NCBI GenBank assembly: GCA_017654935.2
Contig: CM065710.1
Span: forward strand, 24,140,000-24,203,999
Length of the DNA stretch: 64,000 nucleotides
Origin: Phymorhynchus buccinoides
Lineage: Eukaryota > Mollusca > Gastropoda > Neogastropoda > Raphitomidae
Reading direction: 5' to 3'
Positions 1 to 11,129 of this stretch are shown here, in pieces. Positions within the stretch are counted from its first letter, which is position 1, and every line of letters begins with the position of its first letter. The notes under the pieces were generated by a model, which was not told the DNA's origin, did no database searches, and was given only the letters and a program-made list of their open reading frames with translations. Made by a program: the position numbers and the translations under genes.

Positions 1-190
1 CATCCGGGCAGACGGTCCAATCAAATTGTCTCCATTTCCCTTTGCACGCTTGAGCTCTCACAGTGGCGTGGTTCACGCAAGAATGTTGTGAATGAGATTG
101 GGTTTTCCCTGCGGATGTTGTCTTGTCCGAGAAATATGACAAGAGGTGGCAAAAATGAAGGTGTGATGGGTGGAAGAAGAACGTAAAATA
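1..190 (-). repeat. Dispersed repeat A, copy cut by window start
   Basis: The reverse complement closely matches 5340-5520, including the stretches around CATCCGGGCAGACGGTCCAA and the ACGCAAGAATGTTGTGAATG block. The repeat continues past the left window edge. It is non-coding as far as can be seen, and the short frames in it are not conserved between copies. Its class is unknown. Confidence 0.75.
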
Positions 191-688
191 ATGATACGAG
201 CTTCATTTGTTTTTGCTTTTTTTTTGCTTTGTTGGTTTGAGGCGGAATGGGTCTTTATGCTAGTTCTTGCCGACACGAAAGGGCGATAATTTTAGGCCCG
301 AACTGCTCATGCCACCTATCGACGAGTCAGGTGCAGATAATTTCTGTGGCTATATACTTCTGCTTCATGACAGGTAAGGACGATAATCTTAAGCAGGTGG
401 CGATCACATCTCAGGACAGGCAAGGACGATAATCTTAAGTAGGTGGCGTTCGCATCACAGTGCACGAGACAAGGGCAGATAATTTTTGTTATAAAGCCTC
501 ATTGATTTTGTGGTATAGTTGTAGTGTAAGTAGAGTGTGTATGTGTGTGCCAAGCCAAGCCAAGTCACAATCATCTTGATTCAGGGTTAAAGAGTAAGCT
601 GACAAAGCCTTTTTTTTATTCTGCTCTCACAAAAAAATCATCAACCCCTCCCCCCAAAAAATCAATAAAACAATAATGAAAAACAGAA

Positions 689-690
<2 letters not shown>
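191..690. other. Unannotated intergenic DNA
   Basis: No gene is recognised. A short tandem duplication with a period near 46 bp is visible at 376-460, where AAGGACGATAATCTTAAG occurs twice, each time followed by a GTGGCG block. Confidence 0.5.
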
Positions 691-759
<69 letters not shown>

Positions 760-777
760 TGTGTGTGTGTGCATGCA
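691..777. repeat. (GT)n microsatellite
   Basis: An almost pure GT dinucleotide run with a few substitutions near its end. The His/Thr open frame across it on the other strand is an artefact. Confidence 0.95.
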
Positions 778-796
778 CGCGTGCATGTGCGCATGT

Positions 797-1016
797 ATTT
801 AAAGACCCAGTGACGCACCACGATTAAGTCCCTTGGTTTTTTCTGGGTTGCTGTGACCCACATACAAATTTCCCCATATTCAAATTGAGGCTACTCTTTA
901 AACTGATGTGTCGGTTTGAATTTGGGGCCATTTATATGGGAGTCAGACTTGGTCAAAACAAGATTTCTTTTCAACGTGAAACCCGTGATTTTGACACGTG
1001 ATCTGGTGGATCTTTG
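797..1016. repeat. Dispersed repeat B, copy 1
   Basis: Matches 40336-40537 from TTTAAAGAC, through the CCCACATACAAAT block and GGTTTGAATT, to the CACGTGAT-rich end. This copy has about 35 extra bases near its start. No coding capacity is seen. The GGTTTGAATT block resembles a Pol III B box, but no A box is evident, so a SINE origin is not established. Confidence 0.75.
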
Positions 1017-1535
1017 AGACTGTTCATTCATATCATGCATAACGGCTAACATGACACTATTATGTTTGCTGCTGATTCTGGTAACCCAGGTGTTACAAAT
1101 GTTAACCTCTGATGAGTCTCACCACAATGGAATGTCCCCGTTGATCGTGTCACGCTGTGTCACACTTGTTGAAGGGGTGAGGGTAGGTTACATGGAATCC
1201 CTTTAACTTTACTTGGGCAGAAACAAAATTACTTGACCTTGTTTTCCACTTGTCGAATTTGCTCAAAGATGATTAATAAAACCAAAACCAAAATCATGTT
1301 GCCTAGGATACAGTGTGAAGGGATACTAACTGGAATAATAGTAAACAAAAATAAAAAATTAAACCCCCATTTCTTTTATGCATCAACTAATGGAAAAAAT
1401 GACTTACATTTTGGGTTTCTTTTCTGGTGAACGCATTGTGGTAATCTATCGCTTCTTAGGGCATGTGCAACAACAACAACAACATACAGTATTTATACAG
1501 TATTTATATATATACATACAGTTTTTTTTAATAAA
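1017..1535. other. Unannotated intergenic DNA
   Basis: No gene or repeat is recognised. The sequence is AT-rich, with a short CAA run near 1470. Confidence 0.5.
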
Positions 1536-1612
1536 TATTTATACAGTATTATATATATAGTATATATATATATATATATATATTATATAGTATATATATA
1601 TATATATATACA
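1536..1612. repeat. (TA)n microsatellite
   Basis: Two TA runs separated by TTATATAG. Confidence 0.95.
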
Positions 1613-2320
1613 TCTGAAGAAAAAAACACAACAAATCCTTTGTAAGTTCTAATTTGTTAGCCAAGCTTTCGAGGGAGTAACCCCTCTTTTTCAAGGTACA
1701 GAACTGACAACAAACATACCTATATATAGCGCTAAATCTTGATCAAAAGCAAACATCGAAGCACGCACACATGTTGACATTAGCAACGCATTAAAAAAAA
1801 AATGCTGTACATAGATGAACAAGAAAATAGCATACACACATTTGATCAATAATAGTGCACATTTACAAAAAAAACTGTATGGAAACTCATCTGCAATCTG
1901 CCAACAAAAATCTGGCAGTAGAAAATATGAAATCTATCTATGTCTATATAGCTATGTTGTAGTAAACCATACATACTGTGGGGTGATGCTACTTGCATCT
2001 TTTGTTTTGGCTTGAGTGTCTTCATTCTAGACTGTGATCTGTCTATATGTGGGATAGGTCATTTTTATCTGTGACAAGTCATTTTTATCTACTTATTGCA
2101 TGTGGAAACACATCCGCAATTCTATCCACTTATTTCTTATACGGATGAATGGGGTTTATGTACAGAACCTGCGAATTGCGGATCTAATATATACACAAGC
2201 CCTTGTCCCTGTACCTGTTCCTAATATAATGCCCAGAAACAGCTAAGACAAGAAATACAAACAGAAACAGAAACGAAACTAGAGTACTTGCGTAAACTGA
2301 CCCAGTCGCGACACACGCTT
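1613..2320. other. Unannotated AT-rich DNA
   Basis: No gene is recognised. Small open frames lack any family resemblance. Confidence 0.5.
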
Positions 2321-2372
2321 GCACCCCTAACCCTAACCCTAATCTTAACCTAAACCCTTAACCGCTAACCCG
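2320..2372. repeat. Interstitial telomere-like repeat
   Basis: Several perfect and degenerate CCCTAA units. They lie inside the sequence, so they do not mark a chromosome end. Confidence 0.75.
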
Positions 2373-2460
2373 ATTTTGCCCAAATTCGAACTTGTCCAAG
2401 CTTTGGACCCCTAGTATCCACCTGTTGATATATCCAAGCGTTGTCGAGTTATCGCTGTCT

Positions 2461-2493
<33 letters not shown>

Positions 2494-2496
2494 GAC
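2461..2496. repeat. (GACA)n microsatellite
   Basis: Tandem GACA units, followed by less regular copies. Confidence 0.9.
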
Positions 2497-2696
2497 AACA
2501 GACAAACAACATTTTGTTTGGACCAACTGAAAACAATACCAGCTTTCGCTTTTCGCGACTGGTTAATGAGAGAAGTTAAATAAAGCAACACGAAATATTT
2601 GCTTTGCTACCAATGTGTCATGTTTAGTGGCAAATAGGACCCAACTCCCTGATTCTTTCAACACAGGAGAATAACCATCATCACCCCCCTCCTACC

Positions 2697-2815
2697 CCCG
2701 TTGTTTCTACGTGTAGGCAGACTAGGATTACTTCCCCTGGTCCAATTCAATTAAAGCCGCCATATTTAATCCCGTCGTGCATCCGGGCAGACGGTCCAAT
2801 CAAAATTGTCTGCCA
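2697..2815 (-). repeat. Dispersed repeat A, partial copy
   Basis: The reverse complement matches 5490-5605, including the TTTAATCCCGTCGTGCATCC junction that leads into the segment also seen at base 1. The match ends abruptly near 2815. Confidence 0.75.
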
Positions 2816-2969
2816 CGTTTCTGTGCATGGACGCACGCGCTCACGCCAGCAGGGTGATTAGAAAAATGGGACGATTTCAGCGTAATACCGTAATGTGCAA
2901 ACGATGGTGCACGAGCAAACCATGACAGAAGTCGCACAGAAATGTCTTTTACCTGGCCAGAGGATAGGT

Positions 2970-3230
2970 TTTGTCTGTCTGTCTGTCTGTCTGTCTGTGT
3001 ATCAATTTTCTCAAAAACTATGGGCTGGATTTTGATAAAATTTACATAGGTGTAAACACCTTACTAAGGATCTAAGAAGGTTCCTTTCGATGTGTTGTAT
3101 GCTGTTTATAGCCCCGTCGACTGCTACGGCCATGTCAGGGCTGTCACCACCTAACGTCAAAATGTGAGCACATGAGATCACAGTTTGAAATCCGACCACG
3201 TGATATCACAGTTAAAAATATACAATTAAA
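2970..3230. repeat. (TGTC)n plus flanking block
   Basis: A TGTC run at about 2970-2998 is followed by a TTTTCTCAAAAACTAT block. The GTCC-rich region at 42740-42850 is likewise followed by TTTTTCTCAAAATCTATT. This suggests a shared mobile unit that carries a tetranucleotide tract. Confidence 0.5.
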
Positions 3231-3404
3231 AACGTAAAAGATTTGAAACAAAAGTTTAAAAAAAAGGATTAAAATTTAGTCGTGTATAAAAACCTTACAC
3301 AGTTAAAAGCTTACAATTGATGTTTTAAAACTGAACACGACTTTTTATACCTTATCAAAAATATTCACTTCTTTTAAAAAACTAAAAATCATGTCACGGA
3401 AGAA

Positions 3405-3820
3405 CATAAAGGTCAAGATGTGCCACCCCCCTACCTATCTCGGTTAATTGTATTTTTCCGTTATTGCTCTTTCTTACCATACATAAAGCTGTATTTTAGG
3501 AACATTTTTTAGCTAATAACCTTTTTGGAATACTAACCCTAACCCTAACCCTAGCCCTAACCCTAACCCTAACCCCCCACCGTATAAGACGGAAAAACGC
3601 AACGAACCACAACTGTGACAAATCGCGGTGTACTGCAGTACATAGTGGGGGGTAGGGTTAGGTTTAGGGGTAGGGTTAGGGTTAGGGTTAGTATTCCAAA
3701 AAGGTAATTAGCTAAAAAATGTTCCTAAAATACAGCTTTATGTATGGTAAGAAAGGCAAAAACGGAAAAAATACAATTAACCGAGAAATGCATGGGGGGT
3801 GGCACATCTTTACCTTTACC
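3405..3820. mobile_element. Fold-back element with telomere-like arms
   Basis: Left arm about 3405-3580, right arm about 3643-3820, with a spacer of about 60 bp. The arms are inverted copies: each contains the outer block reading GTGCCACCCCCC on one side, then the GGAACATTTTTTAGCTAAT block, then several CCCTAA (left) or TTAGGG (right) units next to the centre. There is no coding sequence. This looks like a MITE or fold-back element. An assembly hairpin is less likely, because the two arms differ at several positions. Confidence 0.8.
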
Positions 3821-3929
3821 GACTTTTTTGAGGTAAATCCAGGTAGGTCCATTTCCCCCCCCAGAAACGACCAGAAGGATTTTAATAAAATGTGGGGGTG
3901 ATTTAAAGTGTTTGGAGGCTACTGCAAAG

Positions 3930-4225
3930 AACACCTTTTGCAAGAGTGAATGCCCTTGGTGGGCGGGGGGAGATGGTTGCGTACTGACCAAACAAGGGAA
4001 TAACTCTCGCCAATAACCCTATTTGAGGCCACTAAATGGCTGCCTTTCGCAAGAGTGAATGCCCTTGTCAATGCCCTTGGTGGGTGGGGGGAGATGGTTG
4101 AGTACTGACCAAACAAGGGCATAACTCTCGCCAATAACCCTATTTGAGGCTACTAAATGGCTGCCTTTCGCAAGAGTGAATGCCCTTGTCCGCACTGACC
4201 AACAAGGGCTTCACTCTCACTGTCA
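3930..4225. repeat. Tandem duplication, unit about 122 bp
   Basis: About 2.3 copies of a unit that contains AGAGTGAATGCCCTTG, GGGGGGAGATGGTTG and CAATAACCCTATTTGAGG. The last copy is truncated. Confidence 0.85.
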
Positions 4226-4740
4226 AGGGCGTTAATAACCCTAGTTGCAGAGGCCAAAAGAGAGAGAACAATACGGATTTGAAAAACACACAAGTGTATA
4301 TATTTGTCCCAATATTTCGTGCTGGGTATTTACTGCACTTTATCCAGGTCCCAAATGACTAGTAGAGGAATGAGCCGCAAAACAAAAGTAAAAAGGCATA
4401 AACCAAACTTCAGAAAAAAGCTCACACACATTTATATAGCTGCACGTGCAAAATCATTTAAGCATAAACAAAATAAGCTCACACTGAAAGAAAGAAAACA
4501 ACTTTATGCTAGTTGGATGCTCTTTTTATATATATATAATTGAGTTTGTTTCTTAGGTTCACAAAACACATACATTGGACACAAAAAAAAGTTTTACATT
4601 AAAGCAAACTATATATAGTCAATATGTTTCAATCGCGACAGCCTAAGGTAATAATCATATGGTAAGGAAGATTAACAGGTCATTTTTTTTTAATTGACCA
4701 TGCTACCTATCTGTATCTCAAAGAATGTTCAGGACACACA
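4226..4740. other. Unannotated AT-rich DNA
   Basis: No gene is recognised. Confidence 0.5.
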
Positions 4741-4773
4741 TATTTATTTATTTATTTATTTATTTATTTATAG
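4741..4773. repeat. (ATTT)n microsatellite
   Basis: A perfect ATTT tetranucleotide run. Confidence 0.95.
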
Positions 4774-4989
4774 GAGTAACATATTTATTTTAGTTCAGTA
4801 TTTTGTTCAGTCTGCTTGTTAGATAAAGTTTACATTTAAAATGACATATTTCCCGTCTTTTTAAAACAATGTTTATTGCTTGTATGTGTTAGGTCTACTA
4901 CTATGGTCTTTCTTACAAACGTAAAATCACAAATTTAGATGTAAAATATTTCACATAGGCCTACTTACCACTAAAACTGGTATACGCAG

Positions 4990-5114
4990 TCATGCACGCG
5001 CACGCGCACACAACCATACACACACGCACATGCACACACACACACACACACATACACACACAGACCCACCCACTCCCACTCATATATGCACACACTCTTG
5101 CGCACCAACACGCT

Positions 5115-5176
<62 letters not shown>

Positions 5177-5236
5177 TGAGCAGAGAGTAGAGAGAGAGAG
5201 AGAGGGAAGAGACGTAAGGAGAGAGAGAGAGAGAGT
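4990..5236. repeat. (CA)n and (GA)n microsatellites
   Basis: An imperfect CA/CG tract at 4990-5100 is followed by an interrupted GA tract at 5117-5236. Confidence 0.9.
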
Positions 5237-5333
5237 TCATACATAATACAAACACTATTGTAGGCAATTTGAACTATAAAACCTAACAGAGCAGAACATT
5301 GCTTCAAGCAAAAAAACAACTTGTATCGTTATT

Positions 5334-5610
5334 TTAAGTTCTTCTTCCACCCATCACACCTTCATTTTTGCCACCTCTTGTCATATTTCTCAGCAAAGAC
5401 AACATCCGCCGGGAAAACCCAATCTCATTCACAACATTCTTGCGTGAACCACGCCACAGTGAGACCTCAAGCGTGCAAAGAGGAAGGGAGACAATTTGAT
5501 TGGACAGTCTGCCCGGATGCACGACGGGATTAAATATGGCGGCTTTAATTGAATTGGACCAGGGGAAGTAATCCTAGTCTGTTACACGTAGAAACAACGG
5601 GGCGAAGAGG
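5334..5610 (+). repeat. Dispersed repeat A, most complete copy
   Basis: The two halves match the reverse complements of 1-190 and 2697-2815. This makes it the fullest copy in the window, at about 275 bp. It ends close to the start of the 16-bp minisatellite. Confidence 0.8.
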
Positions 5611-5689
5611 AAGATTGTCTGCCCCTGGTATATGAGGAGCATTCCATGAGTGGAAATGATCAGTTGTTGAGAAAGGAAGCAGGTCGATG

Positions 5690-7665
5690 TGTCCCTGTCT
5701 CTCTATGTCCCCATCTCTATATGTCCCCATCTATATATGTCCCCGTCTCTATATGTCCCCAGCTCTATATGTCCCCCGTCTCTATATGTCCCCATCTCTA
5801 TATGTCCCCGTCTCTATATGTCCCCGTTTCTATAATGTCCCCGTCTCTATATGTCCCCATTTCTATATGTCTCCGTCTCTATATGTCCCCATCTCTATAT
5901 GTCCCCATCTCTATATGTCCCCATCTCTATATGTCCCCCATCTCTATATGTCCCCGTTTCTATATGTCCCCATCTCTATATGTCCCCATCATATGTGTCC
6001 CATCTCTGTGTGTCCCCGTCTCTATATGTCCCCATCTCTATATGTCCCCGTCTCTATATGTCCCCGTCTCTATATGTCCCCATCATTGTGTCCCATCTGT
6101 GTGTTCCCGTCTCTATGATGTCCCCATCTCTATATGTCCCCGTCTCTATATGTCTCCGGTCTCTATATGTCCCCATCATTGTGTCCCATCTGTGTGTTCC
6201 CCGTCTCTATATGTCCCCGTCTCTATATGTCCCCGTCTCTATATGTCCCCGTCATTGTGTCCCCATCTGTATGTGTCCCCGTCTCTATATGTCCCCATCT
6301 CTATTTGTCCCCGTCTCTATATATATGTCCCCATCTCTATATGTCCCCGTTTCTATTTGTCCCTTTTTCTATATATCCCCATCATTGTGTTCCGTCTGTG
6401 TGTCCCCATCTCTCTATGTCCCCGTCTCTATGTGTCCCCGTCTCTATATGTCCCCATCTCTATATGTCCCCATCTCTATATGTCCCCGTTTCAATATGTC
6501 CCCGTCTCTATATGTCCCCATCTCTATATGTCCCCGTTTCAATATGTCCCCATCTCTATATGTCCCCGTCTCTATGTGTCCCTGTCTCTATATGTCTCCG
6601 TCTCTATATGTCCCCGTTCTCTATATGTCCCCGTCTCTATATGTCCCCATTCTCTATGTGTCCCCGTCTCTATATGTCCCCGTCATATATGTCCCCATCT
6701 CTATGTGTCCCCGTCTCTATGTGTCCCCGTCTCTATATGTCCCCGTCTCTATATGTCCCCGTCTCTATATGTCCCCGTCTCTATATGTCCCCGTCATTGT
6801 GTCCCGTCTCTGTGTGTCCCCGTCTCTATATGTCCCCCCGTCATGTCTGTGTGTCCCCGTCTCTATATGTCCCCGTCTCTATATGTCCCCGTCTCTATAT
6901 GTCCCCGTCTCTATATGTCCCCACCATTGTGTCCCGTCTGTGTGTCCCCGTCTCTATATGTCCCCGTCTCTATATGTCCCCGTCTCTATATGTCCCCGTC
7001 TCTATATGTCCCCACCATTGTGTCCCCGTCTGTGTGTCCCCGTCTCTATATGTCCCCATCTCTATATGTCCCCATCTCTATATGTCCCCGTCTCTATATG
7101 TCCCCACCATTGTGTCCCGTCTGTGTGTCCCCGTTTCTATATGTCCCCATCTCTATATGTCCCCGTCTCTATATGTCCCATATCTCTCTATATGTCCCCG
7201 TCTCTATATGTCCCCACCATTGTGTCCCGTCTGTGTGTGTCCCCGTCTCTATATGTCCCCCGTCTCTATCTGTCCCCGTTTCTATATGTCTCTATTTCTA
7301 TATGTCTCCGTCTCTATATATGTCCCTGTCTCTATGTGTCCCTGTTTCTATATGTCCCCATCATTGTGTCCCATCTGTGTGTCCCTGTCGCTATATGTCC
7401 CCGTCTCTATATGTCCCCGTCTCTATATGTCCCCGTCTCTATATGTCCCCATCTCTATATGTCCCCGTCTGTATAAATGTCCCCGTCTCTATATGTCCCC
7501 GTCTCTATATGTCCCCGTCTCTATAATGTCCCCCCGTCTCTATATGTCCCCGTCTCTATATGTCCCCGTCTCTATAATGTCCCCGTCTCTATATGTCCCC
7601 ATCATTGGGTCCCGTCTGTGTGTCTCCGTTTCTATGTGTCCCTGGTTTTATATGTCCCCATGTTA
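5690..7665. repeat. 16-bp minisatellite, block 1
   Basis: More than 100 copies of GTCTCTATATGTCCCC and variants (ATCTCTATATGTCCCC, GTCTCTGTGTGTCCCC, and a CATTGTGTCCC variant). The unit contains no stop on the plus strand, so all three forward frames stay open for long distances and give a 16-residue periodic peptide. These frames reflect composition and are not annotated as genes. The CATTGTGTCCC variant recurs about every 90-110 bp after 6900, which suggests a higher-order repeat. Confidence 0.97.
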
Positions 7666-7675
7666 GTCACGGACT

Positions 7676-7716
7676 TGGGCGAGACAGGTTTGGGAGAGAC
7701 AGGTTTGGGAGAGAAT
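7676..7716. repeat. Short tandem repeat
   Basis: Three tandem copies of a unit close to GGGAGAGACAGGTTT, directly after the minisatellite. Confidence 0.75.
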
Positions 7717-7805
7717 AGCAAAAGGCAATTTGCTATTGTGTGTTGAAACGAAGAACAATATTGCGTTGGAGGTGGCTGGAGCGGAAGCACATTTTCACGC
7801 ATATA

Positions 7806-7978
7806 CCACACACACACACATACACCCCCCCACCCACCACCCCCCCCCACTCCCCCCCCCCACACACACACCTACACACACCTACACATACACACACACG
7901 CGCAGATACATAAACACACACACACACACACACGCACGCACACACGCACGCACGCACACACACGCGCACGCACGCACA

Positions 7979-8010
<32 letters not shown>

Positions 8011-8016
8011 CACACA

Positions 8017-8079
<63 letters not shown>

Positions 8080-8143
8080 TCCCTAACACACGTTCTCTGA
8101 ATCACGTTTAGTGGAAAGACGTAAAATAGAAGAACACACAAAC

Positions 8144-8210
<67 letters not shown>
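7806..8210. repeat. (CA)n, (CGCA)n and (CT)n tracts
   Basis: A CA and CGCA tract at 7806-8077, a short unique stretch, then a (CT)n run at 8149-8210 that abuts the open frame of the first LINE. Confidence 0.95.
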
Positions 8211-8213
<3 letters not shown>

Positions 8214-8216
8214 CTC

Positions 8217-9443
8217 GCTAGGGACAGACCGCAGCCTGCCTCCCACAGGGGCGAAAGGGAAGAACGACCACCTCCATGGGAAGACAGAAAACACTGGCCC
8301 TCAGCACGAGACCACGGCTCCACTGACTACAACAGTAATAGAAATACCAGGTCTACGGCCAGACAGCTGCAGTCCAGGAACTACGGACCTCAATCTGTAG
8401 ACCAACCAGGACAGTGCCAGGATGGTACATACCATCAGGACAGCCGACCTCCTGCTGCCAGATGGTTTGGTGGAAGGCGCGTCTCTCCACGTCGATACAA
8501 ACAACAGCCCCTTCATGGCATAACTAGGGGTCATGCTGAAGACGACACTGACCCAGAGTATCAATCGAAGCAGCACAGCCATGTGCCTGTTGTGCCTGGC
8601 CTACTTTCGTACAGTGACACCGTGAGGCGTAAACCCAGTGGGCTACAAACTCACCAGTACAAAAGAATGGTAATGTTGAAAGAGGAAATGAACTCACAGG
8701 CTACCCCTACAAACAAAGAAAACAAACGAAATGAAGACAGCGTGCAAGAGGCCATGGTACAGGCGTGTATCCACACTGTTGAAGACGATATCCGTCCACA
8801 AAATCAGGGGGATTATGGGCAAAGAGAGGGAGGGCATGGTTCATCAATCTGCAAAGACTCTGATAGAGATGACGATACTTTACATACCAATAGAGACGGA
8901 AACTTGCAGACTAACATGAAGAACAGTGACACGGACATAGACAGAGAAAACACACACAACAATGACACAACCGACCACACTACTCTGAATGACTTGACAG
9001 TAACAAACGCAAATGAAGATACATCTGTTCAATGCGTTTCCACAGACGAACCAAGGGAAGACACAAATTGTTTACAAACGACCGTACAAAGACAAACAAA
9101 CATCTTTGATGGCTCAAACAAAACAAGCTCAACAACCACAGAAAACAACCCTACACAGACAGAGATTGTTGATGCTCCAGACAGAAGGACTGACAAACCA
9201 GACAGAGGACTGACACGTGGCAGGGCCATATCAGAAGACTATATGACCCCAACCAGAAGTCCCCGAAGTCCCCGACCAAGAAGGAATGCTTCTAGCAGCC
9301 AGAGCAGCATTTTAGATTCTTTTAGAAAGGCAGAGTCTTGCAAGCAAACAAAAGCGCCTGGCAAGCAAGCCAAAACCAAAACAAAGTCCCAACCCCCCCA
9401 ATCCCGATCCAATGAAAGAAGTACCCCTAAAGCAACTGAATAG
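8217..9443 (+). CDS. LINE ORF1 protein, 5-prime truncated
   Basis: The frame is open from the (CT)n tract to a TAG at 9441-9443, about 408 codons, with no ATG at a sensible beginning. The copy at 21483-22307 has the same reading frame from the HVPVVPG and [13 protein letters not shown] region onward, so the frame has been under coding constraint. The protein is hydrophilic, rich in Asn, Thr, Asp, Gln and Lys, with a basic Ser/Pro/Arg-rich C-terminus ([11 protein letters not shown], then a Lys-rich tail). No zinc knuckle or RRM is recognised. By position it should be the ORF1 nucleic-acid-binding protein of the LINE. That role is inferred from the position before ORF2 and not from a domain. 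Confidence 0.6.
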   Translation, partial: ARDRPQPASHRGEREERPPPWEDRKHWPSARDHGSTDYNSNRNTRSTARQLQSRNYGPQSVDQPGQCQDGTYHQDSRPPAARWFGGRRVSPRRYKQQPLHGITRGHAEDDTDPEYQSKQHSHVPVVPGLLSYSDTVRRKPSGLQTHQYKRMVMLKEEMNSQATPTNKENKRNEDSVQEAMVQACIHTVEDDIRPQNQGDYGQREGGHGSSICKDSDRDDDTLHTNRDGNLQTNMKNSDTDIDRENTHNNDTTDHTTLNDLTVTNANEDTSVQCVSTDEPREDTNCLQTTVQRQTNIFDGSNKTSSTTTENNPTQTEIVDAPDRRTDKPDRGLTRGRAISEDYMTPTRSPRSPRPRRNASSSQSSILDSFRKAESCKQTKAPGKQAKTKTKSQPPQSRSNERSTPKATE

Positions 9444-9594
9444 GGATTCGGCCAGGCCACAGTACATAACAATAATGGCTCATTTAGTAGGCCAAAGGTA
9501 AAGAATGTAACAGCGTCACCAAGCTCTTGTCCTATATGTCATTCTTTTGTAAATAGTGTAAATAAAAGCAAAGATAATGATTCGTTTGTACAGA

Positions 9595-10824
9595 ATATTT
9601 CGTTTGTAAATTATAATGTAAATGGTTTGATACCAAAGCTAGAAAACCATGATTTTGTCAATTTTCTTACATCTCATGATTTCATTTCTCACTGAAACAT
9701 TTATTGGTTTTGAATTTGAATCTTCTCTTTTTGATGATTTTGACATTTTTACATCAAAGGCCAAAAAATGGTCACACCAAGGTAGGTATTCAGGTGGAGT
9801 CATTGTAATGATTAGAAAGAGTTTTAATGAGTATGTAGAAAGAATTCACACACATCAAGAAAATACAATTGTATTAAAAATACATAAACGTTTGTTCGAT
9901 ACTGATAAAGATGTAATGTTTGTTAGTTCATATATTCCTCCCTGTGATTCTACATTTTGGAAACCCCAGCAGGGGGTATATGGTATTGAAGTTCTTGAAC
10001 AATGCCTGACTGATTTGTATGATGCTTACGATGATTTTCACATTTTCTTGAATGGCGACTTAAATGCCAGGACAGTCTGTAAAAACTATTCATTTTGTGA
10101 TGATAGTGATGATTTTGCACAAATAGCTTCTCCCGATCATAACCCTTTTCCAAGGAACAATCAAGACACACATATGAATAATTTTGGTGAACAACTTGTT
10201 GAACTTTGCAATATGTTCGATTGCATTATACTGAATGGGCTTACTGAACCTCATTTTGATGACAGTTGTACATACATTGGTTCCTCTGGTGAAAGTACTG
10301 TTGATTACTTGATTGCATCTATTGACCTGTATTCATCTGTTTATTTCAGTTCCTTTGTGGTTGAAAGTATGGTGGATTCTGATCATTTGCCTGTGAGCAT
10401 TGTTATAGAAAGGAAAGCACAAAATGGTGATGACCCTGCAAAAACAATTAATGATGATAATAATGTAAGAGGAATGTTTATCTGGAACAAAGAATATGAA
10501 GGTGAGTTTCTTAAAGTATGGGAGAGCATAGATACACAAAACAAAATTAGTAAAGCTTTAGATGACATGGAACATAATGTGGAAGATTCTATAAATAATT
10601 TTGTTCAATGTCTAAAGGATTCTAGTTTGTGCATGGTGAAATCTATTGACGTTAACAAGAAAAAACGCTCTCCGTGGTTTGACAAAGACTGTTACGAAGT
10701 AAAAAAAGAAACGAGACAAAAATTGAATACATTCAGGAAATTGCGGAAAAAAGTCTACATTGAAAAAGAACTTAAAGATCAGGTTGATCTTAAGGTTCAG
10801 GTTGAAGAAACTAGACTATTATAT
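9595..10824 (+). pseudogene. LINE ORF2, endonuclease part
   Basis: AP-endonuclease-like (EEP fold) domain that nicks target DNA for target-primed reverse transcription. Visible landmarks are LTETFIGF at the start, the GGVIVMIRK block, LNGDLNAR, STVDYLI and the C-terminal SDHLPVSI catalytic His motif. After the domain a basic linker begins (KKKRSPWFDKDC). Upstream of 9691 the matching residues lie in another frame, and the second copy has two extra bases there, so this copy has a 2-bp deletion. The region ends at an insertion after TTATAT at 10819-10824. Catalytic residues look intact, but the gene cannot be translated as one protein. Confidence 0.85.
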
Positions 10825-10924
10825 AATAATAATAATAATAATTGGCACTTATATAGCGCACATATCTAGAAAATTCTATTCATGGCGCTTTACAAAGAAA
10901 TAAAACTATAAACATTCACACAAA

Positions 10925-10986
<62 letters not shown>

Positions 10987-11129
10987 TAATGTTGAAGACT
11001 GAAAGAACAGGGGGGGAAAAAAAAGTCATACACGCTGCATGCATGCACACACATACACACACACGCACGCAAGATGGACGCACGCGCATTGACACACACA
11101 ACACACACACCACACACACACACAAAAAC
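10825..11129 (-). mobile_element. SINE-like insertion with (CA)n inside LINE ORF2
   Basis: Flanked by TTATAT on both sides (10819-10824 and 11130-11135), a plausible target duplication. Read on the minus strand it ends with AAAGCGCC, then GCGCTATATAAGTGCC and an (ATT)n tail. The same 3-prime architecture is seen at 47585-47660 and, inverted, at 51065-51115. The rest is (CA)n and G-rich sequence. It contains ATGTTGAAGACTGAAAGAAC at 10988-11007, nearly the same as LINE sequence at 11164, so the insertion history is more complex than one event. Confidence 0.7.

Noticed and set aside
2320..3692. Chromosome end
   Set aside because: Telomere-like units are few, occur in both orientations, and are surrounded by ordinary sequence.
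5690..7665. CRISPR array
   Set aside because: 16-bp units are contiguous with no spacers.
5646..7666. Forward frames of 510-626 codons
   Set aside because: They follow the 16-bp minisatellite, occur in all three frames, and have no domain or normal start context.
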